Source: Streptomyces sp. 840.1
Lineage (GTDB): Bacteria; Actinomycetota; Actinomycetes; Streptomycetales; Streptomycetaceae
Assembly: GCF_003751445.1 (NCBI RefSeq)
Contig: NZ_RJUU01000001.1
Coordinates: 4,531,001-4,595,000, forward strand
Length of the DNA: 64,000 nucleotides
Direction: 5' to 3'
A program made the translations under genes and the position numbers. The first letter of the stretch is position 1; each line of letters starts with the position of its first letter. Positions 36,319 to 45,555 of this stretch are shown here, in pieces. Under the pieces are notes generated by a model. That model had not been told where the DNA came from. It did no database searches and saw nothing but the letters and a program-made list of their open reading frames with translations.

Positions 36319-38634
36319 TCAGCCCGGCAGGCCCCACTTCGTCCAGGCCCCGTTCGACGGCACGTCGCGCGGGCCCGTCGCGCTCCGCCGGGCGCCCCTC
36401 GGGGTGATCACCGCGGTGGCCCCGCGCGGGAGGGCGAGCGTGATCCGGCCCGGCCCGCTCTCCCGCCAGCGCAGCGGGCGGCCCCGGCTGTCCCGTACCT
36501 CGACCGGGCCCCGCACCGAGTGGTCCAGGGTCAGCGGGGCGCCCGCCTCGCTGTGGACCCGTACCCAGCGCGTGGCACCGGCCGAGCGGTCGGCGTCCAC
36601 CAGGAAGGCGCCCTGGGTGCGCAGTGACGCGAACGAGGCGTCGGCCCAGCGTTCCGAGACGGACGGGAAGACCTTCACCACGCCCTCGTGTCCCTGCACC
36701 ACCATGTCGAGCATCGACTGGGCCGCGGACAGCGGGCTCTCCAGGGCGAGGTTCCTGCCCTCGCGGTACATCGTGTTGACCGTCATCCGGCAGTCCGCGA
36801 CCACCTTCAGATCGGTGAAGAAGGTCAGGAAGTCGAGGGCCTTCTCCGGTTCGGACATCACCGAGTACATCGACGAGGCGGTCGCGTAGCTGTACCCGTG
36901 CCACAACTCCTGCATCGAGACCCAGTGGTCCATGGAGCGCCGCATGACCTCGCGGTCCGCGGCCCGGTCCCAGTTCCGTTCGCGCAGCGGGTACAGCCAG
37001 AGCAGGTGCGAGTGGTGGCGGTGCGAACCGGCCAGCGGGACGTCCTTGCCGATCATCACACCGGCCGCCGGGTCCTCGGCGTACGGGGTGAGGCGGCGCT
37101 CGATGTCCCGCCAGCGCGCGAGCCGCGGGTCGTTGTTCCGCAGCAGCTCCGTCGACGCGATCAGGGTGCGCACGCCCCAGCGGACGAGCGAGAGGTCGTA
37201 GGTGCAGTCCTCGGCGTTGGCGTACTCGGGGGAGCGCGTCTCCAGCAGGTGCAGTTGGCCGTCCGGGCCCTCGTGCAGGAAGTGCGCGTAGAAGTTGACG
37301 GCCTTGGCGAGGACCGGGTGCACGACATCGCGCAGGACGGACAGGTCCATCGAGTGTTTGTAGGACTGCCAGACGTTGTGCAGCGCCCAGATGAGGTTGC
37401 CGAAGTTGTCGGAGACGTGGTCGGAGCCGGGGGCGCCGACGTCGTAGGTGTCGCCCGCGCGCAGCTGCCAGTCGGAGGGGTGGCCCAGCGCGTAGCTCTC
37501 GCCGTCGCGGTAGGCGGCCGGGACGGAGGCCGGGAGGTTGTGCTCGAAGCTGCGGAACGTGCTGGTCACCGAGTCGAGTTCGGGGTGGTTGGAACCGTGC
37601 ACCGGTGCCATGCCTATCTGCACGTTCAGATTCCACCAGACGGCGGTCCAGTTGTTGCCGACCTCGGGGAACCAGGGACCCCACTCGGAGATCGTCGGCC
37701 CCCCGGCCCTGGTCGAGGCGGCGAGCTTGTAGAGCTGGATGACGTAGAAGCTCTGCAGCCGCTTGTCCGGTACGGAGAGGAAGCTGCGCCGGTAGTAGGC
37801 GTGCCACCAGCGCCGGTGACGGTCCACCAGCCGGTCCGGGCCTTCGGCCAGGGTGCGGTCCACGGCCCGCAGCGCATCCGCCGTCGCCTGCGACACCTGG
37901 CCGGGGAAGCGGTACACCAGGTGGGCGGCGAGCAGCCGGCCGGTGCCCTCGCGCCGCTCGCGCCAGGCGGTGGTCCAGCCGCCGCCGGCCAGCAGCGGCT
38001 GCTCGACGAAGCCGTCGCCGGTCCGGGGGTCCGGGTTGGGCGTGTAGTCCTCGGGCTTCCCGCTGCTGCGGGTGGTGGCGGCCGGCAGCCACTGGAAGGT
38101 CCAGGCTGCGGACTCCTCGCCCGGGGTGGGCCGGGTGGAGACCAGCAGCGCGCTCGTGTCGTTCTGGACGAGGGCGGAGAAGGCGAGGGAGCCGCGGGTG
38201 GTGGTGACGGTGCCGCGCAGCTCGGCGTCGTACGGGTCCAGGGTCCAGTCGACGCCGGTGATCTCCCCGGCCAGGGTCAGCGTGAAGTACCCGACGGGCA
38301 GCCGGGAGAAGCCGATGCCGCCGCGCCACTGGCCGCGCTGGTCCTGCACCTGGCTGTGGCTGATCATCAGCTTCAGGGTGTTGGCGGACCCGCCCGCGTA
38401 CAACTGGGCGCCGAGGTAGCCGTTGGCGAGGAACGGGGCCTCCTGCCAGCCGGTGGGGAGGGTGCGCCAGGTCATAGCGGCGTCCCGGACGGTCTTCTCG
38501 TGGACGTCGGAGCCCGGCCGGCCGGCGGACGCGGTGGTGGCCGAGGCCCATGCGGTGGGGGAGCCGGCGAGCCAGAACGCGGAAGTGCCGGCTGCGGCCG
38601 TGCCGACGAAATGCCTTCGGGAGAACGCGGTCAC
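36319..38634 (-). CDS. Tat-exported glycosyl hydrolase, GH95-like
   Basis: 771 residues from the GTG at 38634 (GCAGGAGAG upstream); a longer frame reaches 38745. The N-terminus AFSRRHFVGTAAAGTSAFWLA and AWASA looks like a Tat signal with a cleavage site near residue 32. A beta-sandwich N-domain (about 50-290) is followed by an alpha/alpha toroid (about 300-690) with family segments WNLNVQIGMAPVHGSNHPE, SPEYANAEDCTYD and HRHHSHLLWLYPL, then a beta tail. These match GH95 (alpha-L-fucosidase/galactosidase family), but the match is divergent, so the substrate is uncertain. It is not flanked by transport or sugar genes. Confidence 0.7.
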   Translation of the reverse strand: MTAFSRRHFVGTAAAGTSAFWLAGSPTAWASATTASAGRPGSDVHEKTVRDAAMTWRTLPTGWQEAPFLANGYLGAQLYAGGSANTLKLMISHSQVQDQRGQWRGGIGFSRLPVGYFTLTLAGEITGVDWTLDPYDAELRGTVTTTRGSLAFSALVQNDTSALLVSTRPTPGEESAAWTFQWLPAATTRSSGKPEDYTPNPDPRTGDGFVEQPLLAGGGWTTAWRERREGTGRLLAAHLVYRFPGQVSQATADALRAVDRTLAEGPDRLVDRHRRWWHAYYRRSFLSVPDKRLQSFYVIQLYKLAASTRAGGPTISEWGPWFPEVGNNWTAVWWNLNVQIGMAPVHGSNHPELDSVTSTFRSFEHNLPASVPAAYRDGESYALGHPSDWQLRAGDTYDVGAPGSDHVSDNFGNLIWALHNVWQSYKHSMDLSVLRDVVHPVLAKAVNFYAHFLHEGPDGQLHLLETRSPEYANAEDCTYDLSLVRWGVRTLIASTELLRNNDPRLARWRDIERRLTPYAEDPAAGVMIGKDVPLAGSHRHHSHLLWLYPLRERNWDRAADREVMRRSMDHWVSMQELWHGYSYATASSMYSVMSEPEKALDFLTFFTDLKVVADCRMTVNTMYREGRNLALESPLSAAQSMLDMVVQGHEGVVKVFPSVSERWADASFASLRTQGAFLVDADRSAGATRWVRVHSEAGAPLTLDHSVRGPVEVRDSRGRPLRWRESGPGRITLALPRGATAVITPRGARRSATGPRDVPSNGAWTKWGLPG

Positions 38635-38874
38635 GTGGTCTCTCCTGCCAGTCATGTATGTGGTGAGAGTTCTCGTCCCTGAATACGCACGCCGCATACT
38701 GCCCCTCCGACGCGAGCAGCGGAAGAGGGCTGACCGCAGAAACATCGGAGGAATGCGGCGTCAGCAGCGCTGCGTGGCGGGGGTGTTGCCCACATCGCGC
38801 ACCTCGCATGGCAGGCTGGAACTCCGGATCGGCCGATCACCGAGGCCGGCTCGCCGCGCTCCGGAAGGCACCTC

Positions 38875-40461
38875 GTGGACCAAATGGCCCTGTTGCTCCT
38901 GCTGTTGCTCGGGGCAGTGGTCACCGTGCCACTGGGGGACCGGCTGGGGCTGCCCGCGCCCGTGCTGATGACGCTCGCGGGCGTCGCGATGGCCTTCCTC
39001 AGCTTCGTCCCGAACGTGGACATCCCGCCCGAGATCATCCTTCCCGCGCTGCTTCCGCCGCTGCTCTACGCCTCCGTGCAGCGCACCTCCTGGCGGCAGT
39101 TCGCCGCCAACAAACGACCGATCTTTCTGCTGGCCGTGGCGCTCGTCTTTCTGACGACGGCGGCCGTGGCCGCTGTCGCCAACGCCATCGTCCCCGGCCT
39201 GCCCCTCGCCGCCGCCGTCGCACTCGGCGCGCTCGTCGCACCGCCCGACCCGGTCGCGGCGACCGCCGTCGCCGGCTCGGTCGGGCTGCCCCGCAGGCTC
39301 GTCTCCATCCTGGAGGGCGAGGGGCTGTTCAACGACGTGACCGCGATCGTGCTGTACCACGTGGCGATCGCGGCCGCGGTGAGCGGCACCTTCTCGCTGC
39401 CGGAGGCCTTCGGGCTGCTGGCCCTCTCCGCGGTCGTCGCCGTGGCCGTGGGCCTCGCCCTGGGCTGGCTCACCATCAAACTCATGGGCCTGCTGGGAGA
39501 CGCCACACTCCAGGTCGGGCTCACCCTGCTGGTGCCGTTCGTCAGCTACGTCCTCGCCGAGGAGCTGAAGGGCTCGGGCGTCCTCGCCGTCCTCACCACG
39601 GCACTCTTCCTCGCCGAGCACACCGCCGACGCCGACGACGTGCTCGGCCGGCTCACCGGCCGCACCTTCTGGGAGATCGTCGACACCCTCGTCACCGGCG
39701 TCGCCTTCGGGCTGATCGGCCTCGAACTGCACAGCGTGTTCGGGACCGCCGACGGACGGCTGCTGCAGATGACCGGCTGGGGCCTGGCCGTCGTCGGCGT
39801 CGTGGCCGGTGTCCGGCTGCTCTACCTGCTGCCCGCGACCTGGCTGGCCAAGCGGCTGCACACCCGCCGCGACGTCAGCGAGGAGATCCCCACCGGCTGG
39901 CGGGAGACCGTCGTCATGTGGTGGGCGGGGATGCGCGGGGTGGCGTCGGTGGCGCTGGCACTCGCGATCCCGCTCACGACGGACGGCGGGAAACCGTTCC
40001 CCGGCCGCGACGAGATCGTCTTCATCGCCTTCACCGTGATCATGGTCACCCTGGTCTTCCAGGGGCTGACCCTCCCCTGGCTGGTGCGCCGCCTCGGCGT
40101 CCGCGCCGACACCGATGTGGAGGCGGCGCTCGAACGGGACCTCGCGATCCGGGCCGCCAAGGCCGCCCGGCAGCGGCTCAAGGAGATCCAGGAGGTCGAG
40201 GAGTTCCCCGAGGACGTCGTGGAGCGGCTCCAGCGCCTGGCCTACGACGTGGGGGCGCGGATCAGCCCCGACATGGTCGACAGCGAGCGCCGCGAGGCGT
40301 ACGCGAAACGCGCCGAGCGGTTCAAGGCGGTCAGCCGCATCCAGCGCGAGATGCTGTCGGCCGCCCGCCACGCGGTGCTCTCCGCGCGCAGCGAGGCCGG
40401 GGCCGACCCCGAGATCGTCGACCGGGTGCTGCGACAGCTGGACGTACGGAGTCTGCGCTGA
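38875..40461 (+). CDS. CPA1-family Na+/H+ antiporter
   Basis: 528 residues from a GTG with GGAAGG upstream. About twelve membrane helices fill residues 1-420. Family motifs are APPDPVAATAVAG (about 122-134) and EGEGLFNDVTAIVLYHV (about 146-162), which hold the transport Asp and the ND pair. A soluble C-terminal region (about 420-528) with charged helices (DVEAALERDLAIRAAKAARQRLKEI) follows, as in the bacterial NhaP/YjcE group. It probably extrudes Na+ or other cations for protons. It is divergent from the GH95-like gene over 240 nt and convergent with mscS. Confidence 0.9.
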   Translation: MDQMALLLLLLLGAVVTVPLGDRLGLPAPVLMTLAGVAMAFLSFVPNVDIPPEIILPALLPPLLYASVQRTSWRQFAANKRPIFLLAVALVFLTTAAVAAVANAIVPGLPLAAAVALGALVAPPDPVAATAVAGSVGLPRRLVSILEGEGLFNDVTAIVLYHVAIAAAVSGTFSLPEAFGLLALSAVVAVAVGLALGWLTIKLMGLLGDATLQVGLTLLVPFVSYVLAEELKGSGVLAVLTTALFLAEHTADADDVLGRLTGRTFWEIVDTLVTGVAFGLIGLELHSVFGTADGRLLQMTGWGLAVVGVVAGVRLLYLLPATWLAKRLHTRRDVSEEIPTGWRETVVMWWAGMRGVASVALALAIPLTTDGGKPFPGRDEIVFIAFTVIMVTLVFQGLTLPWLVRRLGVRADTDVEAALERDLAIRAAKAARQRLKEIQEVEEFPEDVVERLQRLAYDVGARISPDMVDSERREAYAKRAERFKAVSRIQREMLSAARHAVLSARSEAGADPEIVDRVLRQLDVRSLR

Positions 40462-40497
40462 CCCGCGCCCGCGCCCGCCCCTCCCGTGCCGGGCCGG

Positions 40498-41619
40498 TCA
40501 GCCACGTCCGGTGCGCGGGGCCCTGCCCCGGTCCGTCGCCTTCCCGTTCGGGTGGGTGGCGACCGGCCACCCGTCCTCGGGCGGCAGCGCCGCGGGCGCC
40601 GTCGCGATGCGCGGGAGCGCGTACGGGTGGTGATCGCTCAGCCAGCCGATCAGCTGCTCCCGGACCGCACAGCGCACCGTCCAGATGTCGTCCGCGTCCT
40701 TGGCCGTGACCACCGCGCGCACCACGACGGTGGAGGGGGTGGTGTCGGTGACGGCCAGCGACCAGTTCCGGCCGTCCCACGCGGCGCAGTCGCCCAGGAT
40801 GTCCCGCAGCTGGTCGCGCATCGCGGCGACCGGCGCCGAGTGGTCCAGGTGGAAGAAGACCGAACCCGTCATCTGGGCCCCGCCGCGCGACCAGTTCTCG
40901 AAGGGCTGGCTGGTGAAGTACGAGACCGGCATCGTGATCCGCCGCTCGTCCCAGGTCCGTACCGCGAGGAAGGTCAGGGTGATCTCCTCGATCGTGCCCC
41001 ACTCCTCGTCCACCACCACCGTGTCGCCGATCCGCACCATGTCACCGAAGGCGATCTGCAGGCCCGCGAAGAGGTTGCCGAGCGTCGACTGGGCGGCGAC
41101 ACCGGCGACGATGCCGAGCACACCGGCCGAGGCCAGCATCGAGGTGCCGACCGTCCGCATGGCCGGGAACGTCAGCAGCATCGCGGCGACGGCGATCGTC
41201 GTCACGACCGCGGTGACCACCCGCTGGATCAGCGTCACCTGCGTCCGGACCCGCCGCACCCGCGCCGGGTCCAGGGTGTTCGCCGCGTAGCGCGCGTACA
41301 CCGAGTCCACCACGGCGATGGCGATGCGCAGCACCAGCCAGGCCGATGCGCCGATCATCACCAGTGTCAGCGCCTGGCCGATGCCCTCGCGGTGGTCGGT
41401 GATCAGGTCGAGCCCGGTGTGGGTGTAGCCGGCCCGCAGCAGCGCGGTGCACAAGGTGAGCTGGAAGGGAATGCCGCAACGCCGCAGCAGACCCCACAGA
41501 GGTGTCTCGTGATGCCGCCCGTCGGCCCTTCTGAGCAGCAGGTCCACCAGCCAGCCCACCAGCAGCGCGATCGCCACCGAACCGCCGAGGGTGATCAGCG
41601 GACGCAGTAGGTTCTCCAT
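40498..41619 (-). CDS. Small-conductance mechanosensitive channel (MscS family)
   Basis: 373 residues from the ATG at 41619; a longer frame reaches 41847. Three or four N-terminal helices are followed by the pore helix and MscS beta domain: ASAGVLGIVAGVAAQSTLGNLFAGLQIAFGDMVRIGDTVVV (about 178-218), WGTIEEITLTFLAVRTWDERRITMPVSYF. This is the MscS core, including the gate-closing pore and the start of the beta domain. It opens under membrane tension to release solutes on osmotic downshock. A C-terminal alpha/beta domain and a basic tail (NGKATDRGRAPRTGRG) end it. It is divergent from a hydrolase gene with only 46 nt between starts. Confidence 0.92.
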   Translation of the reverse strand: MENLLRPLITLGGSVAIALLVGWLVDLLLRRADGRHHETPLWGLLRRCGIPFQLTLCTALLRAGYTHTGLDLITDHREGIGQALTLVMIGASAWLVLRIAIAVVDSVYARYAANTLDPARVRRVRTQVTLIQRVVTAVVTTIAVAAMLLTFPAMRTVGTSMLASAGVLGIVAGVAAQSTLGNLFAGLQIAFGDMVRIGDTVVVDEEWGTIEEITLTFLAVRTWDERRITMPVSYFTSQPFENWSRGGAQMTGSVFFHLDHSAPVAAMRDQLRDILGDCAAWDGRNWSLAVTDTTPSTVVVRAVVTAKDADDIWTVRCAVREQLIGWLSDHHPYALPRIATAPAALPPEDGWPVATHPNGKATDRGRAPRTGRG

Positions 41620-41665
41620 CCTGTCGTTCTCCAAGCTTTCGACGGCAACTGGCACCATGGGCCTT

Positions 41666-42235
41666 ATGAACATCATGCTTTTCCACTCGACATACGGTCT
41701 GCGCCCCGCGGTGCACGCGGCCGCCGACCGGCTGCGTGCAGCCGGGCACGAGGTGCGCGTTCCCGATATCTTCGCGGGGCACACCTTCGAAACCGTCGAG
41801 GAAGGACTGGCCTTCCAGCAGGAGACGGGCAAGGAGGAGCTGCTCAAGCGGGCCGTGCTGGCCGCCGCGCCCTACTCCGACTCCGGACTGGTCTACGCCG
41901 GCTTCTCGTTCGGCGCTTCCGTCGCCCAGACGCTGGCGCTCGGGGATGCGAAGGCGCGCGGGCTGCTGATGTTCCACGGTACGTCGGACATCGCGGAGAG
42001 CGCCTCGGTGGACGAGCTGCCCGTACAACTGCACGTCGCGGACCCGGACCCGTACGAGACGCATGACTGGCTCAACTCCTGGTACCTCCAGATGCAGCGG
42101 ACCGGCGCCGACGTCGAGGTCTACCGCTACCCCGGCGCGGGGCACCTGTTCACCGACGCCGAGCTGCCCGACTTCGACCAGGCCTCGGCCGAGCTGGCCT
42201 GGAAGGTCGCGATCGGCTTTCTCGCCACGCTGTGA
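41666..42235 (+). CDS. Dienelactone hydrolase-like alpha/beta hydrolase
   Basis: 189 residues from the ATG at 41666; an ATG at 41657 is three codons upstream. There is no ribosome site, so the start may be leaderless. The alpha/beta hydrolase fold is plain: IMLFHSTYGLRPAVHAAADRL, the nucleophile elbow region GFSFGASVAQTLA, then the acid VADPDPYE and the histidine GAGHLFTD. The elbow Ser is in FSFGAS, a G-x-S-x-G-like variant. Cofactor is not needed. The substrate is unknown. The gene ends in a run of four 14-bp repeats and a strong bidirectional terminator facing the DsbA-like gene. Confidence 0.8.
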   Translation: MNIMLFHSTYGLRPAVHAAADRLRAAGHEVRVPDIFAGHTFETVEEGLAFQQETGKEELLKRAVLAAAPYSDSGLVYAGFSFGASVAQTLALGDAKARGLLMFHGTSDIAESASVDELPVQLHVADPDPYETHDWLNSWYLQMQRTGADVEVYRYPGAGHLFTDAELPDFDQASAELAWKVAIGFLATL

Positions 42236-42281
42236 CGGGCACGCTGTGACGGACAGGGTGTGACGGGCACGCTGTGACGGG
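42226..42281. repeat. Four tandem copies of a 14-bp unit
   Basis: Unit cacgctgtgacggg at 42226, 42240, 42254 and 42268; copy 2 ends in a, copy 3 has cagggt. Copy 1 carries the hydrolase stop codon. As 14 is not a multiple of 3, the TGA in each copy falls in successive frames, so stops occur in all three. Confidence 0.85.
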
Positions 42282-42296
42282 CCGGCCGTGAACACG

Positions 42297-42336
42297 CCGA
42301 AGGGCCCCGCGCGGAACGCTGCGCGGGGCCCTTCGG
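42297..42336. terminator. Bidirectional terminator
   Basis: Perfect 16-bp stem (42297-42312 with 42321-42336) with an 8-nt loop, between the convergent hydrolase and DsbA-like genes. No T-run on the plus side. Confidence 0.75.
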
Positions 42337-42369
42337 GGGTGCGGATCGCGGTGCTGGTCCCGGGGCCGG

Positions 42370-43185
42370 TCAGCCCTTCAGCGCTGCGGTGACGGCGGTG
42401 TTGAAGTCCTCCACGGACATCGGCGCGTTCTTGTTGTCCGAGCCGGTCAGCGTCTTGCCGTCCATCTTGAGCGTCGGGGTGCCCTGGACGCCGCTCTTGT
42501 CGAAGGTCGCGGACATCTTCATCGCCCAGCTGTCGAACTTGCCGTCCTTGACGTTCTTCTCGAACCCGCTGTTGCCCTTCAGCGCGTCCACCGTGTCGGC
42601 GACCTTGAGCAGGTAGGAGTCGTCCTTGAACTTGTCCTCGGTCTCCGAGGGGTGGTACTTCGCCGAGTAGAGCGCGTACTTGTAGTCGAGGAAGGCCTCG
42701 GGGCTCACGTCGAGGGCGGCACCCAGCGCGCTCAGCGCGTTCTTCGAGCCCTCGCCGTTGTCGCTGTTGTCGATGAACGTGGCACCGACGTACTTGACCT
42801 TGTACTTGCCGGCGTCGACGTCCTTGTGGACCGTCTCACCGACCGTCTGCTCGAACGTGGCGCAGATCGGGCAGCGGGAGTCCTCGTACAGCTCCAGGGT
42901 CTTCTTGGCGGTCGACTTGCCGACGACGACGGTCGTGCCGTCCTTGCCCGAGGTGTTCTTCGGCACGGTGACGCTCTTCGCGTCGGCCACGTCGTCCCAG
43001 TGGCCCGGCTTGTTCAGCTGCATCACGCCGTAGCTGACGCCCGCGGCGATCGCGAGGACGGCGACGATCGAGACGCCTACGACGACCTGGCGGCGGGTCT
43101 TGTCCTTCTTGGCCTGGCGGTCGCGTTCGGCGCGCAGCCGCTCGCGGGCGGCGGACTTGTTGGCCTGGCTGTTGCGGTTGCTCAT
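42370..43185 (-). CDS. DsbA-like thioredoxin-fold membrane-anchored protein
   Basis: 271 residues from an ATG with GGAGAA upstream. A basic cytoplasmic N-terminus (1-32) leads to one membrane helix (VVVGVSIVAVLAIAAGVSYGV). The thioredoxin domain has CPIC (Cys105-Pro-Ile-Cys108) in LELYEDSRCPICATFEQTVGE, an inserted helical region and the cis-proline segment SGVQGTPTL. It faces the outside of the membrane and probably reduces, oxidises or isomerises disulfides; the CPIC spacing fits oxidase-type DsbA proteins. Its genomic neighbour is an uncharacterised membrane protein read in the same direction. Confidence 0.88.
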   Translation of the reverse strand: MSNRNSQANKSAARERLRAERDRQAKKDKTRRQVVVGVSIVAVLAIAAGVSYGVMQLNKPGHWDDVADAKSVTVPKNTSGKDGTTVVVGKSTAKKTLELYEDSRCPICATFEQTVGETVHKDVDAGKYKVKYVGATFIDNSDNGEGSKNALSALGAALDVSPEAFLDYKYALYSAKYHPSETEDKFKDDSYLLKVADTVDALKGNSGFEKNVKDGKFDSWAMKMSATFDKSGVQGTPTLKMDGKTLTGSDNKNAPMSVEDFNTAVTAALKG

Positions 43186-43237
43186 GGTCGGTTCTCCGTG
43201 GGGTGTGTGGGTCGTGCGCTGTCAGGGACTCGGGTGC

Positions 43238-43978
43238 TCAGGCGGTGGCGCAGGCCGAGCGCGGCGGTCCCCTCCGTCCCACGGAGTGCACGAGGAGGCG
43301 GGCGGGTGCGTGCGCGTGCGGGCCGCGGGGCGCGGGCCGCACCGGGCGGCGCACGCGGTGCCGGGCCGTGCCCGCCACGGCGACCGCCACCAGCAGCGGC
43401 CGGAACGCCAGCAGTGCGAAGGCCCCCAGCAGCCCGGCGAGCGCCAGCTCACCGCGGTGCAGCCAGGCCGCCGCGAGCAGCCCGACCGTGACATGCGCGG
43501 CCAGCAGCAGCCAGGGCACCAGGGGCCCCGGGGAGGCGAGCAGCGCGGCGGCGCCGTGCCCGGAACCGGTCACCGACGCCAGCGGGGTGCCGACGCCGGC
43601 GAACGGTGTCGCGCCCGCGCCCACGTCGCCGCCGCCGCAGAACACATCGACGCCCACCGAGCGCAGCGGACCGGTGATCGGACCGCCCGCGGCGCCGTAA
43701 CAGAGGTGCTGGCCGGTGGTGAAGACGGTGTCGGCGGCCAGCTCCAGCGGCACCAGCAGCCCGGCGATCGCCCCGAAGCCGCGCTCCCGGCCGGCCAGCG
43801 CGTAGGCGACGGCGAAGACCCCGCCGGCCAGTACGGCGAGGAGCGGCAGCGGCAGCGGGACCTGGGAGAGCAGCACATGGGACGCAGCAGACAGCGTCAC
43901 GACGAGCGCTGTGAAGAGCGCCGCGCGCACGAGCCTGAGCTGCGTCCCGGATATGTCCATCGTCGAGGAGTGTCGCAT
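43238..43978 (-). CDS. Uncharacterised multi-pass membrane protein
   Basis: 246 residues from the ATG at 43978; an ATG at 43960 is a second choice. About five membrane helices lie at residues 15-190 (LFTALVVTLSAASHVLL, PLPLLAVLAGGVFAVAYALAG, GAIAGLLVPLELAADTVF, LVPWLLLAAHVTVGLLAAAWL, LALAGLLGAFALLAF). Two Cys lie in an external loop (QHLCYGAAGG and VFCGGGD). The last 55 residues are Arg/Pro/His-rich. I do not recognise the family. A -10-like TACAGG just before the start suggests a leaderless message. It precedes the DsbA-like gene by 52 nt, so a shared role in the envelope is possible, not shown. Confidence 0.7.
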   Translation of the reverse strand: MRHSSTMDISGTQLRLVRAALFTALVVTLSAASHVLLSQVPLPLPLLAVLAGGVFAVAYALAGRERGFGAIAGLLVPLELAADTVFTTGQHLCYGAAGGPITGPLRSVGVDVFCGGGDVGAGATPFAGVGTPLASVTGSGHGAAALLASPGPLVPWLLLAAHVTVGLLAAAWLHRGELALAGLLGAFALLAFRPLLVAVAVAGTARHRVRRPVRPAPRGPHAHAPARLLVHSVGRRGPPRSACATA

Positions 43979-44020
43979 GCGAACCTGTAGGCGAGCCCTA
44001 AAGTCGCAGGCTCCCTCTGC

Positions 44021-45346
44021 TCACAACCCCGGGATCCGGCCGTTGCGGAACAGGTCCACGAAGATCTGGTGGTCGGCGCGCGCCCTGGCACCGTAACTGT
44101 GGGCGAAGTCCACCAGCAGGTCCCCGAAGCCCTCCTCGTCCGCCGCGATCGCCGCGTCGATCGCCCGCTCGGTGGAGAACGGCACCAGCGAGTGACCGCT
44201 CTCGTCGTCCGCCGCGGAGTGCATCGTCGCCGTCGCCCGGCCGAGGTCGGCCACGACCGCCGCGATCTCCTCGGGCTCGTCGATGTCGGACCAGTCCAGG
44301 TCGACCGCGTACGGCGACACCTCGGCCACCAGCTGGCCGGAGCCGTCCAGCTCGGTCCAGCCCAGCCACGGGTCGGCGTGCGCCTGGAGGGCGCGCTGCG
44401 AGATCACCGTGCGGTGCCCCTCGTGCTGGAAGTACTCCCGCACGGCGGCGTCCGTGATGTGCCGGGAGACCGCGGGGGTCTGCGCCTGCTTGAGGTAGAT
44501 CACCACATCGTTCTCCAGGGCGTCGCTGTTGCCCTCCAGAAGGATGTTGTACGAGGGCAGCCCGGCCGATCCGATGCCGATCCCGCGCCTGCCGACGACG
44601 TCCTTGACCCGGTAGGAGTCGGGGCGGGTCAGGCTCGACTCCGGCAGCGTCTCCAGATAGCCGTCGAACGCCGCCAGGACCTTGTAGCGCGTCGCCGCGT
44701 CCAGGTCGATCGCACCGCCGCCGTCCGCGAAGCGGCGCTCGAAGTCACGGATCTCGGTCATCGAGTCGAGCAGCGAGAACCGGGTCAGCGCGCGGGCGTC
44801 ACGCAGGGCGCCCAGCAGCGGGCCCTCGGCGGTGTCCAGCGTGAAGGGCGGCACCTCGTCGTTCTTCGCGCCCGTCGCCAGCGCGTGGATCCGCTCGCGG
44901 TAGGCCGCGGCGTAGACCCGGACGAGCTCGGTGATCTGGTCGTCGCCCAGCGCCTTCGCGTAACCGATCAGGGCGACGGAGGCGGCGAAGCGCTTGAGGT
45001 CCCAGGTGAACGGGCCTACGTACGCCTCGTCGAAGTCGTTCACATTGAAGACCAGCCGGCCGTTGGCGTCCATGTACGTGCCGAAATTCTCCGCGTGCAG
45101 ATCGCCGTGGATCCACACCCGGCCGGTGCGCTCGTCGAGATACGGGCCGCCGTGCCGCTCCCGCTCCAGGTCGCCGTAGAACAGGCACGCCGTGCCCCGG
45201 TAGAAGGCGAAGGCCGAGCCCGCCATCTTGCGGAACTTGACCCGGAAGGCAGCCGGATCGGCGGCCAGCAGCTCACCGAACGCCGTGTCGAAGACCTCAA
45301 GGATCTGCTCCCCGCGCTGCGCTGCGCCGGTCTGCGTTTCCGACAT
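44021..45346 (-). CDS. DUF2252 protein
   Basis: 441 residues from the ATG at 45346 with GGAGGCACC upstream. The DUF2252 fold resembles aminoglycoside phosphotransferases: FYRGTACLFYGDL near residue 49, HGDLHAENFGTYMD (about 80-93) as the phosphotransferase-like motif, FNVNDFDEAYVGPFTWDLKRFAAS and the second half with VGRRGIGIGSAGLPSYNILLEG. No substrate is known. It is divergent from dnaE over 209 nt and leads toward the minus-strand membrane gene at 42 nt distance. Confidence 0.82.
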   Translation of the reverse strand: MSETQTGAAQRGEQILEVFDTAFGELLAADPAAFRVKFRKMAGSAFAFYRGTACLFYGDLERERHGGPYLDERTGRVWIHGDLHAENFGTYMDANGRLVFNVNDFDEAYVGPFTWDLKRFAASVALIGYAKALGDDQITELVRVYAAAYRERIHALATGAKNDEVPPFTLDTAEGPLLGALRDARALTRFSLLDSMTEIRDFERRFADGGGAIDLDAATRYKVLAAFDGYLETLPESSLTRPDSYRVKDVVGRRGIGIGSAGLPSYNILLEGNSDALENDVVIYLKQAQTPAVSRHITDAAVREYFQHEGHRTVISQRALQAHADPWLGWTELDGSGQLVAEVSPYAVDLDWSDIDEPEEIAAVVADLGRATATMHSAADDESGHSLVPFSTERAIDAAIAADEEGFGDLLVDFAHSYGARARADHQIFVDLFRNGRIPGL

Positions 45347-45555
45347 CTCTGGGTGCCTCCTGGTACCTGGCGTGCGTGACGACGTACATGACAAATGGGA
45401 CGGGCGTCCCAGCTCTTCCAACGCGCGACCGTATCCCGTAGTGCCCGTCACTCGTGACCCGGGAGACGTAGACTTCCACGACTTCCACGCTGTCCGGCCC
45501 TGACCGGCGGGACGGCCCCACCCGACACCCTCAGTTCCCCCGGAGGCACAGCGCC

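Noticed and set aside
38808..40709. A 633-codon plus frame overlapping the antiporter gene
   Set aside because: Shadow with Arg/Gly-rich composition; the antiporter frame has all family motifs.
43238..43978. The unknown membrane protein as a VKOR-type DsbA partner
   Set aside because: It has two isolated Cys and about five helices but no CxxC motif or VKOR signature.
45395..45480. Inverted repeat gggac-gggc-gtccc and TAGACT as a dnaE promoter/operator
   Set aside because: The stem is 5 bp and no -35 fits; too weak to list as a feature.
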